From the NCBI GenBank assembly GCA_964595455.1, contig CAZQQL010000012.1, forward strand, positions 1 through 40,642: a stretch of 40,642 nucleotides of DNA, in the 5' to 3' direction. Position numbers and translations under genes: made by a program. Positions 1 through 7,663 of the stretch are shown here, one piece after another (within the stretch, counting starts at the first letter, position 1; each line of letters begins with the position of its first letter). Origin of the DNA: DAOUEG01 sp964595455 (GTDB lineage Bacteria; Chloroflexota; Dehalococcoidia; Dehalococcoidales; RBG-16-60-22). The notes under the pieces were generated by a model. It was not told the origin of the DNA, ran no database searches, and saw only the letters and a program-made list of their open reading frames with translations.

Positions 1-341
1 CCAAGGATATCGACGTAGCCCAGACCCATGACTGCTTCACCATCTCCGAGATCGTCGAGGTTGAAGAACTCGGCTTCTGCAAGAAGGGTGAAGGATCTGA
101 GTTCTGCGCGTCCGGACAGATTAAGATAGATGGTCAGACCCCGGTCAACACGGACGGCGGTCTGCTGGCAATAGGCCATCCATATGGCGCCACAGGCGCC
201 CGCCAGGCCGTAGAGATATGTAAACAGCTGCAGGGACGTGCCCGCAACCAGGTAAAGGATGCCAAGTTCGGCCTGACCCATAACCTGAGCGGCGTATGCG
301 CACAGCACACCGTCGTCATCTACGGCACCGAACCCAAATAG
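1..341 (+). CDS. Thiolase (SCP-X/acetyl-CoA acetyltransferase type), C-terminal fragment
   Basis: The frame is open from base 3 and ends at TAG 339-341, so about 112 C-terminal residues are visible and the start lies outside the window. An HDCFTISE block is followed by NTDGGLLAIGHPYGATGARQ, whose GHP histidine belongs to the thiolase active site. The C-terminal strand reads GVCAQHTVVIYG where most SCP-X thiolases have a glycine-rich NxGGxG turn. The family cleaves 3-ketoacyl-CoA with CoA, or runs the reverse condensation. The N-terminal nucleophilic cysteine cannot be checked here. The following DUF35 gene is the usual partner of this thiolase branch, as in benzoylsuccinyl-CoA thiolase or the steroid aldolase Ltp2. 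Family assignment is firm; substrate is unknown. Confidence 0.88.
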   Translation, partial: KDIDVAQTHDCFTISEIVEVEELGFCKKGEGSEFCASGQIKIDGQTPVNTDGGLLAIGHPYGATGARQAVEICKQLQGRARNQVKDAKFGLTHNLSGVCAQHTVVIYGTEPK

Positions 342-385
342 GTCGCAGGGTTACGGAGATTGAAGGAAACGAGGAGAAAAATATA

Positions 386-901
386 ATGGCTGAACTGGAA
401 AAGAGCCAAATCTTAGCTACTCCCTATATCGATAACAAGTATTGCGGCATATTGGATATGTGGCCGTGGGAAGCCCCGGAACACAACCGGATCCACCCGT
501 TCTATGATAATTTGAAGGAAGGCCGCTGGACCACTACAAAATGCAAGAAGTGCGGCAATATCGATTATCCGCCCGGCGTGGTCTGCACGAAGTGCTGGTC
601 AGACGACCTGGAATGGATCGATATGCCCAAAAAAGCCAAGATCGTCGCCGTGACGGAGATGTCCCCCAATCCGGTCGGCTTCGAGTCTCCCCTGGTCATG
701 GCTTGGTTGGGTTTTGAAAAGACCCATCCCATGAAGCACCTTCTGGTCCGGCTACTCAACTGCAAGCTGGAAGATGTCAAGAATGGTGATGAAGTTCAAC
801 TGGTCGTCTTCCCGGTTGCCGCCTATCCCGTGGAAATCAAGAAAGACGTCAGAATACATGAGCGTGTTTACTACGCTTTCGAGCCGGTAAACAAGAAGTA
901 A
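386..901 (+). CDS. DUF35 zinc-ribbon/OB-fold protein, thiolase partner
   Basis: A 171-residue protein. I chose ATG 386 because GAGGAG lies a short distance upstream and the longer frame back to 296 only runs over the thiolase end. A rubredoxin-like zinc ribbon is formed by Cys53, Cys56, Cys67 and Cys70 (KCKKCG and VVCTKCW), followed by an OB-fold stretch from about residue 78 to the end. DUF35 proteins bind thiolase-like enzymes and are thought to help bind acyl-CoA; well-known examples are BbsA with BbsB and ChsH2 with Ltp2. The gene lies 44 bases after the thiolase stop, so the two are almost certainly co-transcribed and form a complex. It has no known catalytic activity of its own. Confidence 0.88.
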   Translation: MAELEKSQILATPYIDNKYCGILDMWPWEAPEHNRIHPFYDNLKEGRWTTTKCKKCGNIDYPPGVVCTKCWSDDLEWIDMPKKAKIVAVTEMSPNPVGFESPLVMAWLGFEKTHPMKHLLVRLLNCKLEDVKNGDEVQLVVFPVAAYPVEIKKDVRIHERVYYAFEPVNKK

Positions 902-940
902 AGACTGCTGCCTGAATAAGTTTATTAAGGGGATGGAACC

Positions 941-2929
941 ATGAAGAAGATCCAGAAGATTACCGTTCTCGGCGCGGGTTCCATGGGCGCGCAGATCGCC
1001 GCCCTGGCCGCCGAGGCCGGTTACACTGTCAAGTGCCGCGACATCGAAGAAAAGTTCCTCCAACGCGGCAAGGATACCCTGAACAGCATCTACGATAACC
1101 GCATCAGCAAGGGCCGAATGACGGAAGATGCCAAGAAAGACATCTTCAGCCGGCTGACCTTCCTCGTCGACCTGAAAGAAGCCGTCAAAGACGCCGACTT
1201 CATCATCGAGGCCATCCCGGAAATCATGAACCTCAAGAAGAGCGTCCTTAAAGAAGTCTCGAACCTTTGCCCTGACGACACCGTGTTCGCCACCAATACG
1301 TCCTCTCTCAGCATCACCGAGATCGCGGAAGCAGGGAAGCACCCAGAACTGGTGGTTGGCACGCACTACTTCAACCCGCCGAGCCGGATGACCCTCCTCG
1401 AAGTCATACGGACGGACAAGACTTCTCCGGACGCCTTGAAGGAGACGGCGGAAGTGGCCGTTAAGATGGGCCGCGCCGTCGTCAATACCCTCGATACCCC
1501 CGGTTTCGTCGCCAACAGGATATTTACCAATATGGCGAACGAGGCAGACTGGGCCATTGCCCAGGGAGAAGCGAAGGACGCCTTTGAAGTAGATTCCGCC
1601 ATCAAGTACAAGCTGGGCCTGCCCATGGGCATGCTGGAGCTTCAGGATACGCTCGGCGGCGGTTCTATCGATACCCAGATGCACGTTATGGAATACTTCG
1701 CGGAGATGTGGGGCAAGAGCTACGGCCCGGCTCCTATTCTGGCTAAATGCTTCAAGGCCGGTAACTTCGGCAAGAAGACCGGCAAGGGCTACTACGACTG
1801 GTCTGGCGGCAAGGCCAACGAGATCCCGATGAACGCCGGCGCCAACTTCAACCCGGTCCGCGTCTTGGCCGGCTCGGTTAACGAAGCCGCCAAGCTCATC
1901 GAGATGAAAGCCACGACGAAGGAAGAGATCGATACCGCCATGATGCTCGGGCTGAACTACCCGCGCGGCATCCTCCGCATGGCGGACAGCTTCGGCATCG
2001 ATGTCATCGTCAACGAACTCGACCGCCTCTACAACACCTACAAGAAAGCCCCGCGTTACAAGGCTTCCAAGGTCCTTACCAACCTGGTAAAGGAAGGCAA
2101 ACTCGGCCGCAAGACCGGCCAGGGCTTCTATTCCTACGGCCCCGGCGAATACGAGATGCTGGAAGTCAAGGTCAACGCCGATACCAAGGTAGGTACCATC
2201 GTCCTCAACCGGCCGACCAAGGCCAACGCCTTCGTAGCCGATATGGTAGCGGAGTTCAATAAGGCCCTGTCCGAATTCGAAGCCGCCAAAGATGTCCAGT
2301 GCGTGGTCGTCACCGGCGCGGGCGGCAACTTCAGCGGCGGCGCGGACTTTGCCGCGTTCGCTTCCGGTGAAGTCGATGCCGCCATGAGCTTCTCCGAAGC
2401 CCCGCACGATGTACTTACCCGCATCGAGACCTATCCCAAGCCGGTCATCGCCGCCATCAACGGGCCGGCCATGGGCCTTGGCCTCGAACTGGCGGTCTCC
2501 TGCGATATCCGCATCATGAACAAGTCCGCCATCGTCCGGTTGCCGGAACTTACGCTCGGCCTGGTACCCGGTGCGGGCGGCACGCAGCGCATCGGCCGGC
2601 TCATCGGCTGGGCGCGCGCCAAGGAAATGATCCTTCTTACCGACCCGGTCAGTGCGGACAAAGCCCTCGCCTGGGGCCTCGTTAACATGGTCGCCGAACC
2701 CAAGGAATTCAAGGCGACCGTCGATAAGGTAGCCGCCAAGCTGGCCGCCGGCGCCCCGCTGGCCCAGAAATACGCCAAGGGCCTGCTGTACTACGGCGCC
2801 CAGGCCGATCAGCGGACCGCCCTTTACCTGGAAGGCGCCATCTCCGGCGAGATCGGCATGACGAAGGACCTCAACGAGGGCATCACGGCGATGAACTACC
2901 GCCGCGACCCGAAGTTTACCGGCAAATAG
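941..2929 (+). CDS. 3-hydroxyacyl-CoA dehydrogenase/enoyl-CoA hydratase fusion (HAD first)
   Basis: A 662-residue bifunctional beta-oxidation enzyme that hydrates enoyl-CoA and then oxidises 3-hydroxyacyl-CoA with NAD. Residues 8-20 give the Rossmann motif (GAGSMGAQIA). His142 in THYFNPP is the dehydrogenase base. Two copies of the 3HCDH C-terminal domain follow, marked by GKKTGKGYYDW (about 277-287) and GRKTGQGFYSY (about 389-399). The crotonase domain starts near 405, with both catalytic glutamates in place (Glu516 in LELAVSCD, Glu536 in LPEL) and an oxyanion loop at about 460-469. The domain order is opposite to FadB and matches archaeal-type hydratase/dehydrogenases. A ribosome site AAGGGGAT precedes ATG 941. 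It sits between the DUF35 gene and the dehydrogenases, as expected for one pathway. Confidence 0.93.
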   Translation: MKKIQKITVLGAGSMGAQIAALAAEAGYTVKCRDIEEKFLQRGKDTLNSIYDNRISKGRMTEDAKKDIFSRLTFLVDLKEAVKDADFIIEAIPEIMNLKKSVLKEVSNLCPDDTVFATNTSSLSITEIAEAGKHPELVVGTHYFNPPSRMTLLEVIRTDKTSPDALKETAEVAVKMGRAVVNTLDTPGFVANRIFTNMANEADWAIAQGEAKDAFEVDSAIKYKLGLPMGMLELQDTLGGGSIDTQMHVMEYFAEMWGKSYGPAPILAKCFKAGNFGKKTGKGYYDWSGGKANEIPMNAGANFNPVRVLAGSVNEAAKLIEMKATTKEEIDTAMMLGLNYPRGILRMADSFGIDVIVNELDRLYNTYKKAPRYKASKVLTNLVKEGKLGRKTGQGFYSYGPGEYEMLEVKVNADTKVGTIVLNRPTKANAFVADMVAEFNKALSEFEAAKDVQCVVVTGAGGNFSGGADFAAFASGEVDAAMSFSEAPHDVLTRIETYPKPVIAAINGPAMGLGLELAVSCDIRIMNKSAIVRLPELTLGLVPGAGGTQRIGRLIGWARAKEMILLTDPVSADKALAWGLVNMVAEPKEFKATVDKVAAKLAAGAPLAQKYAKGLLYYGAQADQRTALYLEGAISGEIGMTKDLNEGITAMNYRRDPKFTGK

Positions 2930-2965
2930 GAGATTCATCATAATCTAGCAACAAGGGGCCGATGC

Positions 2966-4144
2966 ATGGACTTTTCATTCAGCCCGGAAGAAGAAGCTTT
3001 CCGTCAGGAAGTCTCGGATTTCCTGGATAAGGAAGCGCCCCAGGAATGGCAGAAGAAGAAGGTCAGCTTCTTCGATATGTCCGGACAGGAAAACTGGATC
3101 GATATCCACCGTGACCTGTCGAGGAAAATGGGCGCCCGGGGCTGGTTGTCCATGCATTGGCCCGTCGAATACGGCGGTAAGGGACTATCGCCTTTTTACC
3201 GCCTGATCCTCCGGGAAGAACTCGCGAAACACCACTGCCCCGGATACCATTCGTTATCGGTTGATTTCGTTGCTCCGGCCATCCTGCTCAAGGGTTCGGA
3301 AGAACTGAAAAAGCGTTTTCTACCGGGCATCGCCTCCGGCGAGGTCATGTGGTGTGAAGGCCTCAGCGAACCCGGCCACGGCTCGGACCTGGCCGCCATC
3401 GAGACCTTTGCCAAAGATGAAGGCGACCACTTCATCGTCAACGGGCAGAAGATCTGGACCACTTACGCCCACTTTGCAGACTGGATATTCCTCCTGGCCC
3501 GCACCGACCGGGACGCCCAGCCCAACTACCGGGGCCTTACCTTCTTCCTGATCGACATGAAGACCCCGGGTATCACGGTCAACCCGATCATTAACATGGC
3601 CGGTCACCACGACTTCAACGAGGTCTTCTTCGATGATGTCCGCATACCGAGAGAGAACATCGTGGACGCCGTGAACAAGGGCTGGTATGTCGCCATGTCT
3701 CTGCTTGACTCTGAACGTACTTCGGACCTGGGCTATGCTATAGCCGGGACGCTTCTCGATGACATAGTGGAAGGCGCCCGGGAATTGGATATGCTGGACG
3801 CGGAAAACAGGATGCGCATGGCGGAACTGATCGCCGAGATCGAGGTAGCGCGCCTTACACACTACCATGTGACCTGGATGCAGGAACAGGGAAAAGCCAC
3901 TAATTATGAAGCCGCTATGTGCAAGCTGCTCGGTTTCGAGTCCATCCAGCACGTGGCTGAATACGGGATGAAGGTCTTCAAGCAGTACGGGCTCCTGGCG
4001 CATGACTCTCCGCTGGCGCCGCTCTACGGACGTATCTCCTCCTGTTACTTCCGTTCCTTCGGGCACAGCATGGAAGCCGGCACCTCGGAAATCGACCGGG
4101 ACGTCATCGCCCAGCGAGGCCTGGGACTGCCGAGGCTGCGGTAA
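2966..4144 (+). CDS. Acyl-CoA dehydrogenase, probable catalytic subunit (ACAD-1)
   Basis: A 392-residue acyl-CoA dehydrogenase, which introduces a trans-2 double bond into acyl-CoA and passes electrons from FAD to ETF. The N-terminal helical domain (about 1-125), beta domain with CEGLSEPGHGSD (130-141), and C-terminal helices ending in AGTSEIDRDVIAQRG are all present. The usual C-terminal catalytic glutamate position is alanine (MEAGTSEI rather than YEGTSEI), but Glu250 in LLDSERTS matches the site used by isovaleryl- and long-chain-type enzymes. The C-terminal domain lacks the R-x-FG...Q motif that normally contacts the neighbouring subunit's FAD. The second dehydrogenase at 4509 has that motif. 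AAGGGG precedes ATG 2966. Substrate unknown. Confidence 0.92.
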   Translation: MDFSFSPEEEAFRQEVSDFLDKEAPQEWQKKKVSFFDMSGQENWIDIHRDLSRKMGARGWLSMHWPVEYGGKGLSPFYRLILREELAKHHCPGYHSLSVDFVAPAILLKGSEELKKRFLPGIASGEVMWCEGLSEPGHGSDLAAIETFAKDEGDHFIVNGQKIWTTYAHFADWIFLLARTDRDAQPNYRGLTFFLIDMKTPGITVNPIINMAGHHDFNEVFFDDVRIPRENIVDAVNKGWYVAMSLLDSERTSDLGYAIAGTLLDDIVEGARELDMLDAENRMRMAELIAEIEVARLTHYHVTWMQEQGKATNYEAAMCKLLGFESIQHVAEYGMKVFKQYGLLAHDSPLAPLYGRISSCYFRSFGHSMEAGTSEIDRDVIAQRGLGLPRLR

Positions 4145-4149
4145 GGGCC

Positions 4150-4497
4150 ATGAAAAAGCGATTCAAGCTTGATGAATCGAGAATCAGGGAGTTGGTTCCT
4201 GATATGGGGTTTTGTCTGGCTACCGATATGATTACAGTTGATGGGAAAAAGGTGGGGTACATGTACCGGGAAGCTCCTGATGAAGAGAGTGATAGCGGGT
4301 GGAGATTCTTTTCCGGACTGGAATCAGACGATTACGCGAATAATCCGGACAACATCGAGCTATATGCAGTCAATACTATTGCTAATTACGATCCGGACAT
4401 ATTACCTTACCTTATGTCTCCAATTAACAGTGCATATGCAAGAGACCCTAAAACTGGTAAGTTTACCAAGGAAGATTTTACCCCACCACTAGAATAA
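4150..4497 (+). CDS. DUF2185 (Imm33-like) small protein
   Basis: A 115-residue soluble protein with a DUF2185/Imm33-like pattern: GFCLATDMITVDGKKVGYMY, then a REAPDEESDSGWRFFSG core and a closing acidic region with NTIANYDPDI. There is no signal peptide or membrane segment. The family is found both as stand-alone housekeeping-like proteins and as predicted immunity proteins in polymorphic-toxin loci; no biochemical role is known to me. It starts five bases after the ACAD-1 stop and ends just before ACAD-2, so it is probably co-transcribed with both. My hand count gives about 43% GC across 4151-4500, against about 55% in two 60-base samples of the flanking dehydrogenase genes, and AGA, ATA and TTA codons are more frequent. 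This suggests later arrival. Family call is from pattern memory. Confidence 0.72.
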   Translation: MKKRFKLDESRIRELVPDMGFCLATDMITVDGKKVGYMYREAPDEESDSGWRFFSGLESDDYANNPDNIELYAVNTIANYDPDILPYLMSPINSAYARDPKTGKFTKEDFTPPLE

Positions 4498-4508
4498 AGT
4501 TGGTAACA

Positions 4509-5636
4509 ATGATGGATTTTGCTCTGAACGAAGAACAACAGATGATGCAGACCATGGCGCGGGACTTCCTGACCGATGAGTTTCCGGACAAGGTCCTTAA
4601 AGCCATGGTCGGAGACGAGAAAGGGTACACGCCGGAACTCTGGAAGAAGCTTTCAGCGGCCAACCTGACCGGCCTGGCGATACCGGAAGGGTACGGCGGC
4701 TTCGGGGATTTCATCGATCTGATCGTGGTACTCGAGGAAATGGGTCGTGCCTGTTTCATCTCGCCGTTCTTTGCCTCCGTCGTTCTCGGGGCTGGTACTA
4801 TAACCGAAGCGGGCAGTGAAGCGCAGAAGGAAGAATTGCTTCCACAGATAGCGGAAGGCAAAATTATCGTAACCCTGGCGCTTACGGAACGTTCCGGCAA
4901 GTATGCTCCCGACGCCGTCAACCTGAAGGCGGAAAAAAAGGGAGAAAGCTACCTGCTCAACGGCGTCAAGATGTTCGTGCCGGATGGGCAGAACGCCGAT
5001 TATTTGATCGTCGCCGCGCGGATGTTAGAGGAAGCTGACCCTGAGAAAGGGATTACCCTCTTCATCGTTGACGCTAAAACTCCCGGCATCCAGATCAACC
5101 CGCTGGTAACGGTCTCCGGTGACAAGCAGGCTGAGGTTATCTTTACCGATATGTCCGTCCCGGCCGAAGGTATCTTGGGAAAAGAAGGTCAAGCCTGGTC
5201 GGTAATCGAGAAGATCCTGCAGAAAGCTTCAGTTGCCCGCTGCAGCGAGATGATCGGCCTGGCGAACAAGGCCCTGGACCTCACCCTGGAATACGCCAAA
5301 GAGAGGATCGCCTTCGGACATCCCATCGGCGCGTTCCAGTCCATCCAGCACCGCTGTGCTGATATGCTGATGGACTTGGAAGGGTCACGCTACCTGACAT
5401 TCCAGTCTGCCTGGAGAACCAATGAAAACATGCCGGCCGCGCGGGAGGCTGCCATCGCCAAGGCCTGGACGAACCAGGCTTGCCGGCGCATCATGCAATC
5501 CGCCCACCAGGTGCACGGGGCCATCGGTTTTACGGAAGACCACATCCTGCACTATTACACCAAGCGCGTCCGGTCTTATGAATTCAGCTTCGGGGATGCT
5601 GATTTCCACCTTAACAAAATCGCATCTTTAGCATAA
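4509..5636 (+). CDS. Acyl-CoA dehydrogenase, probable FAD-contact/non-catalytic subunit (ACAD-2)
   Basis: A 375-residue acyl-CoA dehydrogenase-fold protein. The frame can open at TTG 4500, but ATG 4509 (or the adjacent ATG 4512) is the likelier start because homologues begin MDFxLxEEQ. The C-terminal domain has ERIAFGHPIGAFQSIQHRCADM, the R-x-FG...Q motif that contacts FAD of the partner subunit, and the late GAIGFTEDH motif. I see no glutamate at either known catalytic position: the IVD-type site reads KASVARC and the C-terminal site reads YEFSFGDADFH. Together with ACAD-1 this resembles the alpha2beta2 dehydrogenases of mycobacterial steroid degradation (FadE28-FadE29 type), where only one subunit carries the base. 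Function as a heteromer is inference. Confidence 0.9.
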   Translation: MMDFALNEEQQMMQTMARDFLTDEFPDKVLKAMVGDEKGYTPELWKKLSAANLTGLAIPEGYGGFGDFIDLIVVLEEMGRACFISPFFASVVLGAGTITEAGSEAQKEELLPQIAEGKIIVTLALTERSGKYAPDAVNLKAEKKGESYLLNGVKMFVPDGQNADYLIVAARMLEEADPEKGITLFIVDAKTPGIQINPLVTVSGDKQAEVIFTDMSVPAEGILGKEGQAWSVIEKILQKASVARCSEMIGLANKALDLTLEYAKERIAFGHPIGAFQSIQHRCADMLMDLEGSRYLTFQSAWRTNENMPAAREAAIAKAWTNQACRRIMQSAHQVHGAIGFTEDHILHYYTKRVRSYEFSFGDADFHLNKIASLA

Positions 5637-5653
5637 CGTTTTAAGAGATAAGC

Positions 5654-7594
5654 ATGGCAAAAAAGCAGTCCTTCACCGTGGTATTCCAGCCCTCCGGTCT
5701 CCGGGGCAAGGTGGAAGAAGGTTCCACCATCCTTGATGCAGGGCGTAAACTCGGTGCCGGGATAGAGAACGTTTGCGGCGGGAACGGCGTCTGCGGCAAA
5801 TGCCGGGTTAGAATCGAAGAGGGGCACTTCTCCAAGTATGGAGTCACCTCTTCCATCGCATCTACCGTAACATCGGAAGCCAAGAACGGCGTCAATATCT
5901 CTCCGCAGCAGATTAAGCAGGGATACCGTCTGGCCTGCCAGACGAAGATCTACGGCGACCTCGTCATTTTTATCCCGGAAGAAAGCCGCAAGGGGAACCA
6001 GGTAGTCCGCAAGGAAGCTACCCAGCGCGATATCAAGGTCAATCCCGCCGTCACCGATTGCTACCTGGAACTCGATCCGGCTTCCCTGCACGATACCACC
6101 GGCGACTTCGAGCGTATTGTAGAAAAACTGCGGATGGTGTGTCAGCTCGACGGCCTGAGCATCGATTATGAAGTACTCAAAGGGCTCCAGGAAACCGTTC
6201 GCAATGGGAACTGGAAGGTCACTGTTTCCCTCTGGCATAACCGCGAGATAATCCGCGTACGGCCGGGCAAGGCCAAGCCAGCTTACGGCCTGGCGGTCGA
6301 CGTTGGCACGACTACCGTGGCCGGCTACCTCTGCAATCTCCAGACCGGGGAGGTCGTGGCGACCCATTCGATGATGAACCCCCAGGTAGCTTACGGCGAA
6401 GACGTCATGTCTCGCATCAGCTATGCCACCAAGAGCAAGAAAGGGCTTGCCCAGATACACGGCGCCATCATCAAGGCCCTGAATGAGCTTGCCGCCGGCG
6501 CAGCGAAAAAAGCGCGCATCGCCCGTTCCGATATCATCGACATGGTGCTGGTCGGCAACACCTGCATGCACCATTTGTTCCTCAACCTCGACCCGCGGGC
6601 GCTCGGCAAGACGCCGTTCCCGCCCGCCGTCCATCATTCCCAGGACATCAAGGCAAGGGACTTGAGGCTGCATATCGCAGAAGGCGCCTACGTGCACGTC
6701 CTGCCCATTGAAGCGGGCTTCGTGGGAGCTGACAATGTGGCGGTGCTGATCGCCGAGGAGCCGTACCACCATCAAGAGATGGCCCTCATCATCGACATCG
6801 GCACCAACGGTGAACTGATCTTCGGCAACGATAAGAGACTGTTCTCGACCTCATGCGCGACTGGACCAGCCTTCGAAGGCGCTGAAATCAAGCACGGCAT
6901 GAGGGCAGCCCCGGGCGCCATTGAACGCCTTGCCATCGATCCCCGGACGCTCGATGTCCGGTTCAAGGTCATCGGTAATGACAAATGGAACGATGAGAAC
7001 GGCAAACTGGGAGCGCTGGGGATCTGCGGTTCCGGTATCTTCGATGCCGCCGCCCAGATGTTCCTGGCCGGCATCATTGATAAAGGCGGGCGGTTCGTCA
7101 AGGGAATGGAGTCCGAACGGCTTAAAGCGACCAACGGAACCCCGGAATTCGTCATTGCCTGGGCGGAAGAGACCGCTATCGACCGGGACATCGTTGTCAC
7201 GCAGAAGGACATTCGCGCCATCCAGCTTGCCAAGGCGGCCATGTACGCCGGCAGCAAAATTATGATGAACAAGATGGGCGTCAAGGCGCTGGAAAAGGTC
7301 GTGCTGGCCGGGGCTTTCGGCAGCTATATCGACAAGACTTCGGCCTCGATCATCGGTTTATTCCCGGACTGCGACCAGGACAAGGTCATCGCGGTCGGTA
7401 ATGCCGCCGGAGACGGCGCAAGAATGGCCCTCCTCAACGTCGGGAAACGCCAGGAAGCCGATATTCGGGCCCGCCAGGTGGAGTACGTGGAGCTCACCGT
7501 CGAACCGGAATTCAACGCCATCTTCACCCAGTCGCTGCTTTTCCCGCACGGCACTGATGAATTTCCTCATCTCAAGCACATCCTGCCACAGTAG
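5654..7594 (+). CDS. DUF4445 [2Fe-2S]/ASKHA protein, corrinoid-protein reductive activator-like
   Basis: A 646-residue protein. The N-terminal ferredoxin domain has Cys41, Cys47, Cys50 and Cys95 (CGGNGVCGKC...ACQ), a plant-type [2Fe-2S] set. A linker domain follows at about 110-205, then a C-terminal ASKHA ATPase domain with GLAVDVGTTTVAGY near 211-225, MNPQVAYGEDVMSRI, and IIDIGTNGEL. This matches the RACE/RamA-like family, whose members use ATP and a low-potential electron to restore Co(I) in corrinoid methyltransferase systems. It lies 17 bases after ACAD-2 and shares its strand, so it may belong to the same transcript. No corrinoid protein or methyltransferase is in the window, so its client is unknown. 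The family call is firm; the corrinoid role here is inferred. Confidence 0.9.
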   Translation: MAKKQSFTVVFQPSGLRGKVEEGSTILDAGRKLGAGIENVCGGNGVCGKCRVRIEEGHFSKYGVTSSIASTVTSEAKNGVNISPQQIKQGYRLACQTKIYGDLVIFIPEESRKGNQVVRKEATQRDIKVNPAVTDCYLELDPASLHDTTGDFERIVEKLRMVCQLDGLSIDYEVLKGLQETVRNGNWKVTVSLWHNREIIRVRPGKAKPAYGLAVDVGTTTVAGYLCNLQTGEVVATHSMMNPQVAYGEDVMSRISYATKSKKGLAQIHGAIIKALNELAAGAAKKARIARSDIIDMVLVGNTCMHHLFLNLDPRALGKTPFPPAVHHSQDIKARDLRLHIAEGAYVHVLPIEAGFVGADNVAVLIAEEPYHHQEMALIIDIGTNGELIFGNDKRLFSTSCATGPAFEGAEIKHGMRAAPGAIERLAIDPRTLDVRFKVIGNDKWNDENGKLGALGICGSGIFDAAAQMFLAGIIDKGGRFVKGMESERLKATNGTPEFVIAWAEETAIDRDIVVTQKDIRAIQLAKAAMYAGSKIMMNKMGVKALEKVVLAGAFGSYIDKTSASIIGLFPDCDQDKVIAVGNAAGDGARMALLNVGKRQEADIRARQVEYVELTVEPEFNAIFTQSLLFPHGTDEFPHLKHILPQ

Positions 7595-7663
7595 AGAACA
7601 TAGCCGTTACAGCACCATAGTATTTGGTTCTTGCGTAGCTACATGATAAACTGGTAATAACAT

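Noticed and set aside
752..2941. A 729-codon open frame on the minus strand opposite the hydratase/dehydrogenase gene
   Set aside because: It is the antisense shadow of a GC-rich gene with clear family motifs; no ribosome site or recognisable domain on the minus strand.
4150..4497. Toxin-immunity locus
   Set aside because: Although the family includes predicted immunity proteins, no toxin, secretion or repeat gene lies nearby.
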